This document shows positions 16,991 to 27,720 of a stretch of DNA of 64,000 bases, piece after piece. Location: contig JANSWU010000001.1 of NCBI GenBank assembly GCA_024743315.1, forward strand, positions 682,001 through 746,000, written 5' to 3'. Origin of the DNA: Hyphomonadaceae bacterium. GTDB taxonomy: Bacteria; Pseudomonadota; Alphaproteobacteria; Caulobacterales; Hyphomonadaceae. Every line of letters begins with the position of its first letter. Within the stretch, counting starts at the first letter, position 1. Under the pieces are notes generated by a model that made no database searches, had not been told where the DNA came from, and saw nothing but the letters and a program-made list of their open reading frames with translations. A program made the translations under genes and the position numbers.

Positions 16991-18284
16991 ATTTCGAGAG
17001 ATCCGCATTGCCGACCAGATCGGACAATTGCGCGGTGACATAGTCTTCGGAAATGGTCACCGTCTCGCCTTTGCGATCCGAAGCGGTGAAGCTGATTTCG
17101 TCGAGCAGGCGTTCCATCACTGTGTGCAGGCGACGCGCGCCAATATTCTCGACACTGTCATTCACTTTCACGGCGAGGTCCGCGAGCGCATCAATCGCGG
17201 CTTCTTCGAATTCGAGTTTGACCTCTTCAGCGTCCATCAAGGCTTGGTGCTGGCGGATCAGTGACGCTTCCGGCTCGACCAGAATGCGGCGCATGTCATC
17301 GCGCGTGAGCGCGGTCAGTTCGACCCGGATTGGCAGTCGTCCCTGTAATTCCGGCAACAGGTCGGATGGCTTCGAAACATGGAAGGCACCGGAAGCGATG
17401 AACAGGATATGGTCTGTCTTGACCGGCCCGCGTTTGGTCGAAACGGTCGTGCCCTCAATCAGGGGCAGCAAATCCCGCTGTACCCCTTCACGGCTGACAT
17501 CAGCGCCAGACCGGCCTGAGGCGCCAGCGACCTTGTCAATCTCATCGAGGAAGACAATGCCGTCTTCTTCGACAGCCCGCACGGCTTCGCGGGCGATCGA
17601 ATCTTCATCGATCAGCTTGTCCGCTTCTTCGTCGATGAGCGGCTTATAGGCTTCGCGAACCGTTGTGCGTACACGTTTGGTCCGACCTCCCATGGCTTTG
17701 CCGAGCATGTCGCTGAGATTGATCATTCCCATCGAGCTACCGCTGCCGGGAATGTCCATCATCTGCATCGGATTGCTCGATTCCGCGAGATCAATATCGA
17801 CCGCTTTATCGTCAAGCTCGCCCTCGCGGAGTTTGCGCCGGAACACTTCGCGGGTCGAGGATTGTGCATCTTCGCCGACCAAGGCATCCAGCAAACGCTC
17901 TTCAGCCGTGTCGCGGGCCTGGGTCTCAACTGTCTTGCGTTTCTGGTCGCGCAGCATACCGATGGCCGCTTCGACCAGGTCGCGGACGATTTGTTCGACG
18001 TCGCGGCCAACATAGCCGACTTCGGTGAACTTGGTCGCCTCGACTTTCAGGAAGGGCGCATTGGCAAGTTTTGCCAGACGCCGTGAGACCTCGGTCTTGC
18101 CGACACCGGTCGGCCCGATCATCAGAATATTCTTCGGCGTGATTTCTTCGCGTAGGCCTTCCGGGGCCTGTTTGCGGCGCCAGCGGTTTCGCAAGGCCAA
18201 GGCGACCGCACGCTTGGCATCCTTCTGTCCGACAATGTGGCGATCAAGCTCCGAGACGATCTCGGCTGGCGTCAATTCAGTCAT
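16980..18284 (-). CDS. hslU: ATP-dependent protease ATPase subunit HslU
   Basis: Unfoldase partner of the HslV peptidase. The 434-residue AAA+ protein has Walker A GPTGVGKT (57-64), [16 protein letters not shown] (pore/I-domain entry), Walker B VFLDEIDK and the C-terminal tail LSKFIL that inserts into HslV. Length matches the family. It is downstream of hslV but separated from it by a membrane-protein gene, with only 9 nt to that gene, so all three are likely one transcript. Confidence 0.97.
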   Translation of the reverse strand: MTELTPAEIVSELDRHIVGQKDAKRAVALALRNRWRRKQAPEGLREEITPKNILMIGPTGVGKTEVSRRLAKLANAPFLKVEATKFTEVGYVGRDVEQIVRDLVEAAIGMLRDQKRKTVETQARDTAEERLLDALVGEDAQSSTREVFRRKLREGELDDKAVDIDLAESSNPMQMMDIPGSGSSMGMINLSDMLGKAMGGRTKRVRTTVREAYKPLIDEEADKLIDEDSIAREAVRAVEEDGIVFLDEIDKVAGASGRSGADVSREGVQRDLLPLIEGTTVSTKRGPVKTDHILFIASGAFHVSKPSDLLPELQGRLPIRVELTALTRDDMRRILVEPEASLIRQHQALMDAEEVKLEFEEAAIDALADLAVKVNDSVENIGARRLHTVMERLLDEISFTASDRKGETVTISEDYVTAQLSDLVGNADLSKFIL

Positions 18285-18293
18285 AGCTAAGGT

Positions 18294-19415
18294 CTAAGCC
18301 AATTCAGGAGGGAACACTCGGCTCCATGTGCCGCCTTTTGGGAAAAATACAAGGACAGCCCTGCGTGCGGTTTTCCATCCGGCCCCAAGCAAAACCACGC
18401 CTGTGCCGATAATCATAGTCACCGTAATAAAGATATTGAAGCCGTCGAGACCGATCCGATTCAAGACGAAAACCAGGGTAACGATGAAGGTCAGTAGGCT
18501 GGCCGCGATCAGCGCGCGACGGTTCAAAGCCAGGGAGACAATGCCGATGGTGAGCAAGACGAGCAGCAGCGTAATGCCCTGAGAAGCATCATCCGCGCCA
18601 GACGTCGAACCGCCAAGCACATTCGATCCAGTGACCAGGGCGCTGATACCCCATATTAGCTGCGGTGCGGCCGCGAGGTGCAACCAGAACGCATTGTCGG
18701 ACGCTTTGCGGATCCGTTCAGGATCTTGCATATCGAACAAGATGGCGACGGCCAGCGTTGCCGCGCCCATCAGCACGAGCAGCGGGCCGCCGACGACTTG
18801 ATAAATGTCGCCGAAAAAGCTGGCGCCGACATAGACCGCCCCGGCGGCCGAGAGGGCGCTTAGGGCGAGAGAAAAGGGTAAGCGAAAGCGGAAGAAGATG
18901 GCCAGCGAGGCCGCCAAGGCCGACAGAAACACGAACACGCCCAGCATGCCTGTCGTGCCGTACATTTCGCTGAAATCGAGGCGTTCAATATCGGCGCCGA
19001 GTATGCTCGCGGCAAAGGACATGGCGGCGGATGTGCAGAACACGACAAAGATTACGGACAGCGCCATGCTTGGCAGGAGCAGCCGTCGGCGGGCACAGAA
19101 ATATTCCATAAGCAGCCAGGCAAAGCCTGCCACCGGCAGAGAGAACAGGACGCCGGCCAGCAGATTTCCAGACGCCATAGCTGGCGCGGACATCGTTCCG
19201 ACCAAAGCGATGACACCGACAAAGAGAATGCCGAGACCGAGCGTGATGAAGATGTCATTGAAATTGGCGAGGAAGCGGAGATTTTCCTGACCGACATGCT
19301 CATTGCCGACCCCATCATCCTTACGCGAGAGCAGGAAGGCTTCCAGGCGGGCGGCCTGGTCTGCGCTCAGAATATTCGCGCCGACCGCGGCCCGTAAATC
19401 TGTCCGATCAAACAT
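18294..19415 (-). CDS. Polytopic membrane protein (DUF2157-like) between hslV and hslU
   Basis: A 373-residue protein with a cytoplasmic N-terminus of about 65 residues ([21 protein letters not shown]) followed by some ten membrane helices. The soluble-head-plus-many-helices organisation resembles DUF2157 proteins, a tentative family call. The ATG at 19415 overlaps the hslV stop by 8 nt (translational coupling), and hslU begins 9 nt after its stop. In many alphaproteobacteria the gene in this position is a GNAT acetyltransferase, so this is a replacement or insertion. Function unknown; a link to membrane-protein quality control is speculation. Confidence 0.8.
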   Translation of the reverse strand: MFDRTDLRAAVGANILSADQAARLEAFLLSRKDDGVGNEHVGQENLRFLANFNDIFITLGLGILFVGVIALVGTMSAPAMASGNLLAGVLFSLPVAGFAWLLMEYFCARRRLLLPSMALSVIFVVFCTSAAMSFAASILGADIERLDFSEMYGTTGMLGVFVFLSALAASLAIFFRFRLPFSLALSALSAAGAVYVGASFFGDIYQVVGGPLLVLMGAATLAVAILFDMQDPERIRKASDNAFWLHLAAAPQLIWGISALVTGSNVLGGSTSGADDASQGITLLLVLLTIGIVSLALNRRALIAASLLTFIVTLVFVLNRIGLDGFNIFITVTMIIGTGVVLLGAGWKTARRAVLVFFPKGGTWSRVFPPELA

Positions 19416-19968
19416 CGAGAACCTCCACAGTGAAGTGCGCATTGGTGTAAACACAGATGTCAGCGGCGATCTCCATCGCCTTACGCGCCAACGTTTCCGC
19501 GTCTTTTTCATAATCAATCAGAGCTCGCGCTGCAGATAGAGCATAATTGCCGCCGGAGCCGACCGCCACGACTGGGTATTCCGGCTCGAGCACATCGCCG
19601 GCGCCCGTAATCACTAAGGTCGTATCCTTGTCGGCGACGATTAGCATGGCTTCCAGTTTTTGCAGGTGGCGCTCCGTTCGCCATTCCTTGGCAAGCTCAA
19701 CTGCGGCCCGCTGCAATTGTCCTGGAAAGCGTTCGAGTTTTTGTTCCAGGCGCTCAAACAAAGTGAACGCGTCAGCGGTCGCCCCGGCAAATCCGCCGAG
19801 AATATTGCCACCGCCTATGCGCCGAACCTTGCGGGCATTCCCCTTCATCACGGTTTGCCCCATCGAAACCTGTCCGTCGCTCAGCATCGCGACGTGTTTG
19901 TCCGTTCTGACCGCGAGAATGGTGGTGCCGTGCCAATTTGGCCCGGGCGAAGATTTATCGTTTATCAT
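19408..19968 (-). CDS. hslV: ATP-dependent protease peptidase subunit HslV
   Basis: Proteasome-like Thr peptidase that forms a double hexamer and works with HslU. In the 186-residue product the mature N-terminus is Thr15 of HGTTILAVR, preceded by a 14-residue propeptide-like leader rich in Ser/Pro. Lys/Asp residues of the Ntn fold ([12 protein letters not shown]) and [14 protein letters not shown] are conserved. Transcribed leftward as the first hsl gene. Confidence 0.97.
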   Translation of the reverse strand: MINDKSSPGPNWHGTTILAVRTDKHVAMLSDGQVSMGQTVMKGNARKVRRIGGGNILGGFAGATADAFTLFERLEQKLERFPGQLQRAAVELAKEWRTERHLQKLEAMLIVADKDTTLVITGAGDVLEPEYPVVAVGSGGNYALSAARALIDYEKDAETLARKAMEIAADICVYTNAHFTVEVLDV

Positions 19969-20027
19969 AAAACTCTAAATGGCGAAGAATTGCCAAAAAG
20001 ACAAGCCCTGAACTTGATCTGATCAGC

Positions 20028-22013
20028 CTAGGCAGACTTGCGACGGATCATAAAGGGTTGAGTTTTCAGCATTTCTATAAAGGCCACGGCGGAAACAGGG
20101 GGGCTGTATAGGTAGCCCTGCCCGATATCGCACTGCCGGTTTGACAAGAAGGCAGCTTGCTCTTCGGTTTCGATGCCTTCTCCGACAATTGTCATTTCCA
20201 GCGAGGTCGCCATGGACAGGATCATGTCAACGATCGCATTGGCTTGTGGGTCGTGAGGTGTGCCCATAACGAACTGACGGTCAATCTTGAACACGTCGAA
20301 ATCGATTTGTGTCAGCACCGCGAGATTTGAATGGCCGGTGCCGAAATCGTCAACCGCGAGCTTGATGCCGAGGCGACGCAGCGGCTCGAGCACATCGCGC
20401 ACCCGTTCAGGCTGCTGAATGGCGAGGCTTTCGGTGATCTCGATCTCGAGCTGGCGCGGCGAAAGACCAGACTTGGCGAGCGCGTCGAGAATGGTTTCGG
20501 CGAGATTTTCGTCTTCAAACTGCTTGGGCGAGACGTTGACCGCGAGATTGATGATGTGACCCTCATGCGACCACTGCGCCGCTTCCGCGCAGGCCTTGTG
20601 CATGATCTGATCGCCAATCTTGCCAATCAGGCCGGTTTCTTCGGCGAGCTCGATAAATACCGAAGGAGAGACCAGGCGGCCATTTTCAAGCTGCCACCGG
20701 GCGAGGGCTTCTGCGCCGGAAATACGGCCAGTGCGCAAGTCGATCTTGGGCTGGAACAGCGGTACGAAGCGATCTTCAGCCACGGCCTGGCGCAGTTCTG
20801 CTTCGAGTTTCAGCTTGGCGTCACGCTGGCGTTCAAGCTTGGGAGAATAGAAAGCGAAGCCAGGACGAGATTTGCTTTTCAGATCCTCGAGCGTTGCATG
20901 CGCCCGGTCCATGACTTTGCTAAGACTGTCACCATCTTGCGGCATTAGGACGATGCTGCCGGACAAGGAGACCGGTACCTGATGTCCATTAACAAGCAGC
21001 GGGACGCGGAATTCGCCAAGCAGCTCACGAATGATCGCAGCCACGTCATCCCGGCTGGCACCGCCTTTGATCAACAGCGCGAAGCGTTCCGAGAACAGGC
21101 TGCCGAGGATCCAATCCTCGGGATTGTGGCCATGCTTCTGGGCGGCTTGATGGATAAAGACCTGCAGACGATCCGCAGCCTCGGCATAGGCTTCACTGCT
21201 CAAGGTTAAGCTGGTCAGATCAGAATACTGGTTTTGCGCTTTGAACTCGATGGTCACGAGAACGGTCTGCGCGCCCGGTAGTAGGGTCTGGATTGAGTCT
21301 TTGATTTCCTGATGCACAGCCGGTTCGTTTAACAGGCCTGTTCGCTCATCCAAGCGGGCACTGGCGCGGAGGTTTTCAAGTTCTTTGGCGACCCGACGCG
21401 TGGCGCGAGTTGTGGCTAAAGACAGCTGACGGAATTCGGCAAACGCGAACTTTGAGACTTTGCGTCCTCCGGGGCCATCAAGGCTGTAATCGCCCACGAC
21501 GCGCGTGACTTGGCCAACATAATTGACAACGGTCTGGGCGAACATCCGCATGATCAAGGCTGAAACCGCGGATACGATGAGACAGATCAAGGCGGCGGCC
21601 CAGTACGGAATGGGCGGACGGAACGCAAAGCCCGGCGCATAAATCATAGTGCCAAGTGATTCCTCACCGCGCATCAGTGGATACGTGTCCGTGCGGGTTT
21701 CAAACGCGGGTGAAATAGAGCCGACGAGCAGCGTGCCTTCGGCGTCGTAGATCGCGGCGCGATCGGTGAGGGATTGCTTGGTTGCCGCTTCGATCGCCCC
21801 CAATTCCCCGCGCGCCAATTCTTCGCTGACCAGTTGGGCCACTTGCACACCATTTTCCTGTGCACTGCGCTGATAGGTGGTCCATGCTTGGTTAAAATAG
21901 AAAATGGTAAAGACAGACGAGAGCAAGAGCCCGAGCAGCATGGCAGCCAGGGTCAAGACATTGGCAAAGCTCGCTCTGGCCAGCGATCTCGAAAATGCCC
22001 GAATAGGTCTCAA
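20028..22013 (-). CDS. Membrane-bound c-di-GMP phosphodiesterase (degenerate GGDEF + EAL)
   Basis: A 661-residue signalling protein. Two membrane helices (about 18-40 and 137-158) bracket a periplasmic sensor segment. The GGDEF domain (about 220-390) starts with LDERTGLLNE but has SLFSERF at 305-311 in place of the GGDEF loop, so cyclase activity is not expected. The EAL domain (about 405-645) keeps EAL at 435-437, ITES, DDFGTG (555-560), Lys576 and GEGIET, so hydrolysis of c-di-GMP is likely. The start is TTG at 22013, with AAGG upstream; no earlier ATG fits. It lies upstream of hslV on the same strand. Confidence 0.9.
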   Translation of the reverse strand: MRPIRAFSRSLARASFANVLTLAAMLLGLLLSSVFTIFYFNQAWTTYQRSAQENGVQVAQLVSEELARGELGAIEAATKQSLTDRAAIYDAEGTLLVGSISPAFETRTDTYPLMRGEESLGTMIYAPGFAFRPPIPYWAAALICLIVSAVSALIMRMFAQTVVNYVGQVTRVVGDYSLDGPGGRKVSKFAFAEFRQLSLATTRATRRVAKELENLRASARLDERTGLLNEPAVHQEIKDSIQTLLPGAQTVLVTIEFKAQNQYSDLTSLTLSSEAYAEAADRLQVFIHQAAQKHGHNPEDWILGSLFSERFALLIKGGASRDDVAAIIRELLGEFRVPLLVNGHQVPVSLSGSIVLMPQDGDSLSKVMDRAHATLEDLKSKSRPGFAFYSPKLERQRDAKLKLEAELRQAVAEDRFVPLFQPKIDLRTGRISGAEALARWQLENGRLVSPSVFIELAEETGLIGKIGDQIMHKACAEAAQWSHEGHIINLAVNVSPKQFEDENLAETILDALAKSGLSPRQLEIEITESLAIQQPERVRDVLEPLRRLGIKLAVDDFGTGHSNLAVLTQIDFDVFKIDRQFVMGTPHDPQANAIVDMILSMATSLEMTIVGEGIETEEQAAFLSNRQCDIGQGYLYSPPVSAVAFIEMLKTQPFMIRRKSA

Positions 22014-22131
22014 CGCGCTTACCTTTTACACTCTACTCGTCCCTCTAATCCTGTTGTGACCGCAATTGTTTAGGGAGTCGTGAACAGAACTGTGCTAGTC
22101 GACACAGAAATTTCACACTATTTGGACCGCC

Positions 22132-22725
22132 ATGACTGACAGAACCGCGACCGTTTCACGAAAAACCAAGGAAACCGACATCAAGGTGACGGTTAACCTG
22201 GATGGCACCGGCAAGACTAATATCTCGACGGGCATTGGGTTTTTCGACCATATGCTGGATGCGCTTGGCCGCCATTCCTTCATCGATCTCGACGTCAAAG
22301 CCAAGGGCGATCTGCATATTGATGGTCATCATACAGTCGAAGACACGGGCATTGTTATTGGTCAGGCGATCAAGAAAGCGCTCGGTGATTTTGCCGGGAT
22401 CACGCGCTATGGCCATGCTTATCTACCCATGGACGAGACCTTGAGCCGGGCCGCTATCGACTTGTGCAAACGGCCTTATTTCATCTGGAAAGTGGATTTT
22501 CAGCGCGACAAGATCGGCGATATGGACACCGAATTGTTCAAGGAGTTCTTCCAGGCGCTGGCCGGCAACGGTGGCATGTGTCTGCACATTGAGAACCTGT
22601 ATGGTGAGAACAATCACCACATTGCCGAAAGCAGTTTCAAAGCCGTCGCCCGCGCCTTGCGCATGGCGGTGACCCCGGACGCGAAACTCGCCGGAGCCGC
22701 CGCCAGCACCAAAGGCAGTCTTTAG
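22132..22725 (+). CDS. hisB: Imidazoleglycerol-phosphate dehydratase
   Basis: Catalyses the sixth step of histidine synthesis, dehydration of imidazole glycerol phosphate. The 197-residue monofunctional enzyme shows the two Mn-binding repeats: [13 protein letters not shown] with [13 protein letters not shown], and [16 protein letters not shown]. No phosphatase domain is attached, as usual in this class. The upstream 118 nt separates it from the divergent EAL gene. It is followed by an opposite-strand gene overlapping 4 nt, so hisB is not transcribed directly into hisH unless the antisense gene is read through. Confidence 0.97.
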   Translation: MTDRTATVSRKTKETDIKVTVNLDGTGKTNISTGIGFFDHMLDALGRHSFIDLDVKAKGDLHIDGHHTVEDTGIVIGQAIKKALGDFAGITRYGHAYLPMDETLSRAAIDLCKRPYFIWKVDFQRDKIGDMDTELFKEFFQALAGNGGMCLHIENLYGENNHHIAESSFKAVARALRMAVTPDAKLAGAAASTKGSL

Positions 22726-23861
22726 ACCGGCTTTTGCGGGCAGATCAGGTATTTCTGTCCCGTCGTCTTGGCATTGTATTTTGCCACCACATCGGCTTGC
22801 AGCGCTTCTGAGAGTGAAATCTCGTCTGTGTAATGGCTGGCAAAGGTCGTTGTCAGTTCATCGGCCACGCGCGTGCGCAGCCGCACCGCGACCTCCTGGC
22901 CGGCCTTGGCGAGGAAGTTCGGCAACAGCCAGCCGCCAACGCCCCAGGCCATGCCATAGCCGCGGCTGAGCACGGTCGGCGAGGTGTCGAGCCCGCCATA
23001 GAGATAGACCTGCTTGTGTGCGACAGAGCCATAAATGCTGTAGGCCCCTGGCGTTCGCGCGGCGGCGCCTTCCATCGCCGTGAGAATGTCGGAAGCGAGC
23101 TTGCCACCGCCCGTCGCATCAAAACCCAGTGTCGCCCCGGTCTCATGCACGGCGTCAATCAAGTCCGGCATGAAGCTGTCCTTGCTGGAATTGACGACAT
23201 ATTTCGCGCCCATGCCGCGCAGCAGGTCTTCTTGTTCCTGCTTGCGCACAATATTCACCAGATCGACGCCATCTGCCTGGCAGATCCGGTTGAGCATCTG
23301 ACCGAGATTTGACGCCGCTGCGGTATGAACGATGGCGCTGTGTCCCTCCAGGCGCATCGTTTCCAGAAAGCAGAGTGCAGTTAATGGATTTACAAAACTG
23401 GACGCGCCTTCCTTTGCCGTATTGCCCTCATGCAGTGGCAGGGCCATGACCGCATCCACGGCGCGATACTGACCATACATGCCGCCGCCCATAACGGCTA
23501 CGGTTCGGCCCAGCAGGCTCTGCGGATAATCCCCTTCACCCGCAGCCACGACAGTCCCCGCGCCTTCATTGCCAACGGGAAGCGCTTGTCCGATACGGGC
23601 TTTCATCACGCGCAGGCCTTGTTCCGGCACCGGCGCGGTCAGAACAGTATCTTTTCCAGACCCAGAGCTGGTGGCGGCGGCCATATTCGACCAGCCGAAC
23701 ATGACGCCATGGTCGGACGGGTTGATCGGCGTCGCCTCGACACGGACGATGATTTGACCGGGTTTTGGGTCTGGCATTTTCTTTTCGACCAATTCCATCC
23801 GAAGAACGCCTTCTTCGGTGACGGTCGAGACCATTTGCAGATAGGTTTCAGGTAGGGACAT
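22722..23861 (-). CDS. MDR-family oxidoreductase (enoyl reductase / quinone-oxidoreductase-like)
   Basis: A 379-residue medium-chain dehydrogenase. The N-terminal GroES-like half has [19 protein letters not shown] and [12 protein letters not shown]. The Rossmann half has [17 protein letters not shown] for NAD(P)H. The Cys/His zinc ligands of alcohol dehydrogenases are absent, pointing to zinc-free quinone or 2-enoyl thioester reductases. ATG 23861 has AGGA about 8 nt upstream; a longer frame towards hisH is not needed. It sits antisense between hisB and hisH. Confidence 0.85.
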   Translation of the reverse strand: MSLPETYLQMVSTVTEEGVLRMELVEKKMPDPKPGQIIVRVEATPINPSDHGVMFGWSNMAAATSSGSGKDTVLTAPVPEQGLRVMKARIGQALPVGNEGAGTVVAAGEGDYPQSLLGRTVAVMGGGMYGQYRAVDAVMALPLHEGNTAKEGASSFVNPLTALCFLETMRLEGHSAIVHTAAASNLGQMLNRICQADGVDLVNIVRKQEQEDLLRGMGAKYVVNSSKDSFMPDLIDAVHETGATLGFDATGGGKLASDILTAMEGAAARTPGAYSIYGSVAHKQVYLYGGLDTSPTVLSRGYGMAWGVGGWLLPNFLAKAGQEVAVRLRTRVADELTTTFASHYTDEISLSEALQADVVAKYNAKTTGQKYLICPQKPV

Positions 23862-23997
23862 TTTGGGGATCCTTTTAAGTGGGTTGCGTGAAGGATGGCC
23901 CTTACCTGCCTTGCGCGTGCAGCCTTGGCCAGACTGTCGTCGCGAAACGCAGAATCGGTACTTTTCCTCGTCGCGTGTCTCCGCTAAGGGCCGGGGC

Positions 23998-24642
23998 ATG
24001 AAAACGATAGCCCTGATCGATTATGGCTCCGGCAACCTGCACAGCGCCGCACGTGCTCTGCGGGTGGCCACCAACAATGCCAAAAAAACAAGGGAAATCC
24101 GCATCACGGCCGATCCAAGCGCGATTGCCTATGCCGACCGCATTGTCTTGCCCGGCGTCGGACATTTCGCCGATTGCGCGCAAAACCTGCGCAAACATGA
24201 CGGTCTGGTTGAGGCGTTGAAAGAGGCCGTGATGGACCGCGGCGTGCCCTTCTTCGGAATTTGTGTCGGGCAGCAATTGCTCGCCACACGCGGGCTCGAG
24301 GATGGCGAAACACCCGGGCTCGACTGGATCCCGGGCGATGTTGATCGGATCTCGCCGGGTGGGACCTTAGCTGTGCCGCATATGGGCTGGAACGCGCTCA
24401 CTTTTCGTCAGGATCACGCGATTCTGAAAAGACTGGGCGAAGACCCGCACGTCTATTTCACCCATTCCTATGCGTATCGAAACCCGGCCGACAGCGATGT
24501 TGCGGCGACCACAGATTATGGCGAAACCATCATTGCCGCCGTCGCTCGCGACAATATTTTCGCGACCCAGTTCCACCCGGAAAAGAGCCAGCGCGTGGGC
24601 CTTCAAATTCTCTCCAATTTCGTGCTCTGGGAGCCCGCATGA
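23998..24642 (+). CDS. hisH: Imidazole glycerol phosphate synthase, glutamine amidotransferase subunit
   Basis: Releases ammonia from glutamine for HisF. The 214-residue class I amidotransferase has [15 protein letters not shown] at the N-terminus, LPGVGHF for the oxyanion strand, the nucleophile Cys in [11 protein letters not shown], and the His/Glu dyad in [12 protein letters not shown] 23998 is preceded by AAGGG. The stop overlaps the hisA start by 4 nt (ATGA). Its obligate partner hisF is not in this window, so it must be encoded elsewhere. Confidence 0.96.
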   Translation: MKTIALIDYGSGNLHSAARALRVATNNAKKTREIRITADPSAIAYADRIVLPGVGHFADCAQNLRKHDGLVEALKEAVMDRGVPFFGICVGQQLLATRGLEDGETPGLDWIPGDVDRISPGGTLAVPHMGWNALTFRQDHAILKRLGEDPHVYFTHSYAYRNPADSDVAATTDYGETIIAAVARDNIFATQFHPEKSQRVGLQILSNFVLWEPA

Positions 24643-25370
24643 CCTTCAAGCTCTACCCGGCGATTGATCTGAAAGACGGCCAATGCGTGAGACTGCTCCG
24701 CGGAGAGATGGATCAGGCGACGCAATATAATCCGGATCCGGGCGATCAAGCCGCACAATTTAAAGCCGCCGGGTTTGAACATTTGCACGTGGTCGATCTG
24801 AATGGTGCCTTTGAGGGTGCCAGTGCAAATACCGAAGCGGTCAAAGCCATCCTCGCGGCGACCGATGTCCCGGTACAGCTTGGAGGTGGTATTCGCACGC
24901 GGGCGCACATCGACACCTGGCTAGAGGCCGGGATCTCGCGGGTTATCCTAGGCACAGTTGCATTACGAGACCCAGATCTGGTCAAAGCGGCGGCCAAGGC
25001 ACTGCCAGATCAAGTCGTGGTTGGCATCGATGCCAAGGATGGCATGGTCGCGGTTGAAGGCTGGGCCGAGACCTCTGACATGAAAGCGGTCGAGCTTGCC
25101 AAGGCGTTTGAAGGCTGCGGGGTCGCGGCGCTGATCGTCACCGATATTTCGCGCGACGGCATGAAAACCGGCGTCAATGTCGCGTTTACCGGCGAGATCG
25201 CGGATGCGGTCTCAATCCCCGTGATTGCCAGTGGCGGGGTGGCCAGCGTTCAGGACATTCATGATTTGCGCGCGCATCAGGGTCAGCGGCCGATCTCGGG
25301 TTCCATCCTTGGGCGGGCGCTCTATGATGGCGATCTGAAACCGAATGAGGCGCTCGTCGCAGCGCGTTAA
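24639..25370 (+). CDS. hisA: ProFAR isomerase HisA
   Basis: Isomerises the ProFAR aminoaldose to the aminoketose PRFAR. The 243-residue beta/alpha-barrel has the two catalytic aspartates in [14 protein letters not shown] (first strand) and [12 protein letters not shown] (later strand), plus phosphate-binding GGGIRT and ASGGVAS. Translationally coupled to hisH. The normal next genes hisF and hisE are missing; the convergent cupin gene overlaps the last 4 nt. Confidence 0.96.
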   Translation: MTFKLYPAIDLKDGQCVRLLRGEMDQATQYNPDPGDQAAQFKAAGFEHLHVVDLNGAFEGASANTEAVKAILAATDVPVQLGGGIRTRAHIDTWLEAGISRVILGTVALRDPDLVKAAAKALPDQVVVGIDAKDGMVAVEGWAETSDMKAVELAKAFEGCGVAALIVTDISRDGMKTGVNVAFTGEIADAVSIPVIASGGVASVQDIHDLRAHQGQRPISGSILGRALYDGDLKPNEALVAAR

Positions 25371-26113
25371 TTGCCACCGGTCTCCGGCCACATTCTGACG
25401 GACGCAAAGAAGCGGGCCGCTGCCGCTTCCTCCGCGGCCGACCAGCCACGTTCCTGCAATTGCGGGCTACCATCCTCAGCGACGACAAAGCCTCTGAACA
25501 ATGCGGACGGATGCGCCGGCGCGCCCTCCTCGGTGAACGTATAAAGCTCGCGTCCATCGCCGATGTGACACATGATAGCTGGCATCGCCATGGCGTGGCA
25601 ATGGGCATCTTCGCGGCCCATAACTTTCGTTTTCAACTCGCCCAGCCCGCTCGCACCCGTGCGCAGGGTGAGGTCGCTAAAGTCCGGGACCGGGCCGAAT
25701 TCACTCATATTGATGCGCTCGGGCAGACCTTGCTTGTGCACTCGGAAGACAATCGCGCGGGCGCCATCCGGGCCGCCGCGTGGGGCGTGTTCGGCTTCGG
25801 GTGGGATGACATATGCATCGCCGGCGCTGAGAATCTGGTCCGGCTTGCCGTCTTCGACATGCACGGCTGAGCCTTCGATGACATAGACGAACTCTTCGCC
25901 TGGATGATAGTGGCGCGGCACGGTCGCGCCGGCCGGGATCACGACATCTGAGATGATCACTTCAAGGCCATCTGAAATCGTAATCGGGCCGCGCAGCATC
26001 AGATTGGACCCTGGGGGCGGTTTCGAGGCCGCCGCCTCATCATGGTGATGATGGGGCAGGCTTTCGCACGCGGCGATCAGCGCCAAGGCTGCGAGGGCTC
26101 CAAACTGTTTCAT
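25367..26113 (-). CDS. Cupin-domain lipoprotein
   Basis: A 248-residue lipoprotein: [16 protein letters not shown] has a lipobox with Cys16, followed by a His-rich stretch (PHHHHDEAA) that could bind metal. A cupin domain spans about 50-140, with [18 protein letters not shown] as first motif and [16 protein letters not shown] as second, which supply the usual His/Glu metal ligands. The C-terminal 100 residues are not recognised. ATG 26113 has GGAG 6 nt upstream and overlaps the previous gene's stop (ATGA), so it is the last gene of a leftward three-gene transcript. Confidence 0.85.
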   Translation of the reverse strand: MKQFGALAALALIAACESLPHHHHDEAAASKPPPGSNLMLRGPITISDGLEVIISDVVIPAGATVPRHYHPGEEFVYVIEGSAVHVEDGKPDQILSAGDAYVIPPEAEHAPRGGPDGARAIVFRVHKQGLPERINMSEFGPVPDFSDLTLRTGASGLGELKTKVMGREDAHCHAMAMPAIMCHIGDGRELYTFTEEGAPAHPSALFRGFVVAEDGSPQLQERGWSAAEEAAAARFFASVRMWPETGGN

Positions 26114-27720
26114 TCTCGCTCCACTTTCCAAAATCCGCTGGCTTCGATGGCCAGTTCACGCGCAATATCCTCAGCGCCGAGGGCGATCAGTGTCTCCAGC
26201 ATGGACGCATAATCCGAGGCGGCCAAGCGACCGACCTCGCCATTTGTGGTCACCAGAACGGTGAGACCTGTTTCAGCGATCGCATTGGCGAGGATGGCGG
26301 CTTTCATGCCGATCACCTGGCCTTGTGCGATGCGATCGCCGCGATCGGAGACCTGGACAATGAAATCGCGACCGAGCGGCGACAAGGGCAGGCCGAGCCC
26401 CGTCCAGGCCGCAAGAACCAGCGTGGTTTCATCCTCACGCGCGCCGGAATCAACCGCGCCAATTAAGCGTTCCTGTATGGCTTCGAGCGAGGCTGGAGAA
26501 TCATCTCCGCCGGCAATCACGTCGACCGCTTCGAGCATCGCAACTTCATATGGATCGGGCTGTTCAACGCCTTCAAAATTCAGCGTGCTGAGCCAGGCCA
26601 AGGCAGTTTCCCGGTCACCTGCAATCATCGCAGCTTTGGCATAATCTAAAGCATAAATCGCGGTCGCGGGGCTTTGCACAAGATCCTGAATGTCGGGCAG
26701 GAACAGGCGGGCTGTGTTACGGTATCGAGTGAGGCTGGTTTGGGCCGCTGATTGCAGGATCCCAGCCAGGCGTTCGGCCCGTTGCTCATCGCTCGCCAAC
26801 GGATCGGTCAGATCCCACAAGACTTCCTCAATCTCAGTTGATGGCGTGTAATCCATCGCTTCAATGTGCGCGAGCAGGATGTCGCGGCGATCTTCTGCCG
26901 TGATCAGGTCCAGCTCACTGGCAATTTCCGCCAGTTGAACGCGGATTTTGTCCGGCACGCCGGGGCGTTTGGCGGCGGCGGCCGCGAGATCCGGGCGGTC
27001 GGCCGAAAGGATGACGCGCGTCGTGTCTAGCTCCGCCTTGGACGACAAGGCAATGTTCAAGCCGGTATCGAACCGCGCTGGGGGCGGGTTTGGTGTATCC
27101 CCGGAGGCGGCAAAGATCGCTTCGATCAGCCATTCATCCTCGAGCCCCTGCGCTTCTGCGACTTCAATTGCCAGCTGCGCACCGGCAAAATTTTCGCGCA
27201 AGACCGCGCAGACGGCTCTCAATTTAAGCCAATACTCGCCGTCGCGGACCGGGCCTTCGAGCCGTGCGCAGGCCGAAGCTTCCTGGCCGCTTGCAAGGTC
27301 GAGGTCGACGGCCAGTGTTTCCGCATCGAGACCGCGCGGGTCTTCTTTCAGTTGTGGGGCTAAAGCCGCCGCGGCGCGGGCCTCTCCCAGTTCGAGCATC
27401 AATCGCGCGCGTTCGGCGAGCAGGGCTTCGGCGAGCTCGCCGCGCGGGCGCGTGGCTGGCGACAGCACGATACGCCGCAACAGGCGCCGTTCTGCTGGCC
27501 CGAGCTGCGATGTACGCACAGACTGCAGCAGCGCAAGCAATACTTCATCGTCAGAAGACCGCCAAAGACTGGTTGGAAATTCAGGTTCCTCTGAGGATAA
27601 GTAGCGCTGCCCCCAGGCACTGAGATCCCCCATGCTGTCAGATTCAATCTGCGCGAGAACGTTTGGCGAGAGCGCCAGGCTCGCCATCAGGGACGCGACG
27701 AGCGCCGCTTTAGAGAACAT
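26110..27720 (-). CDS. Secreted helical-repeat hypothetical protein
   Basis: A 536-residue protein with a signal peptide (MFSKAALVASLMASLALSPN, cleavage near VLAQ). The mature part is almost all helical, rich in Ala/Leu/Glu, with TPR/Sel1-like spacing (RARLMLELGEARAAAALAP, ALDYAKAAMIAGDRETALAWL). No catalytic motif is visible. It is probably a periplasmic scaffold or assembly factor. ATG 27720 with GGAG 7 nt upstream is chosen. Its first 11 nt overlap the micro-protein gene upstream, and its stop overlaps the cupin lipoprotein, giving a compact operon of three exported or membrane proteins. Confidence 0.8.
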   Translation of the reverse strand: MFSKAALVASLMASLALSPNVLAQIESDSMGDLSAWGQRYLSSEEPEFPTSLWRSSDDEVLLALLQSVRTSQLGPAERRLLRRIVLSPATRPRGELAEALLAERARLMLELGEARAAAALAPQLKEDPRGLDAETLAVDLDLASGQEASACARLEGPVRDGEYWLKLRAVCAVLRENFAGAQLAIEVAEAQGLEDEWLIEAIFAASGDTPNPPPARFDTGLNIALSSKAELDTTRVILSADRPDLAAAAAKRPGVPDKIRVQLAEIASELDLITAEDRRDILLAHIEAMDYTPSTEIEEVLWDLTDPLASDEQRAERLAGILQSAAQTSLTRYRNTARLFLPDIQDLVQSPATAIYALDYAKAAMIAGDRETALAWLSTLNFEGVEQPDPYEVAMLEAVDVIAGGDDSPASLEAIQERLIGAVDSGAREDETTLVLAAWTGLGLPLSPLGRDFIVQVSDRGDRIAQGQVIGMKAAILANAIAETGLTVLVTTNGEVGRLAASDYASMLETLIALGAEDIARELAIEASGFWKVERE

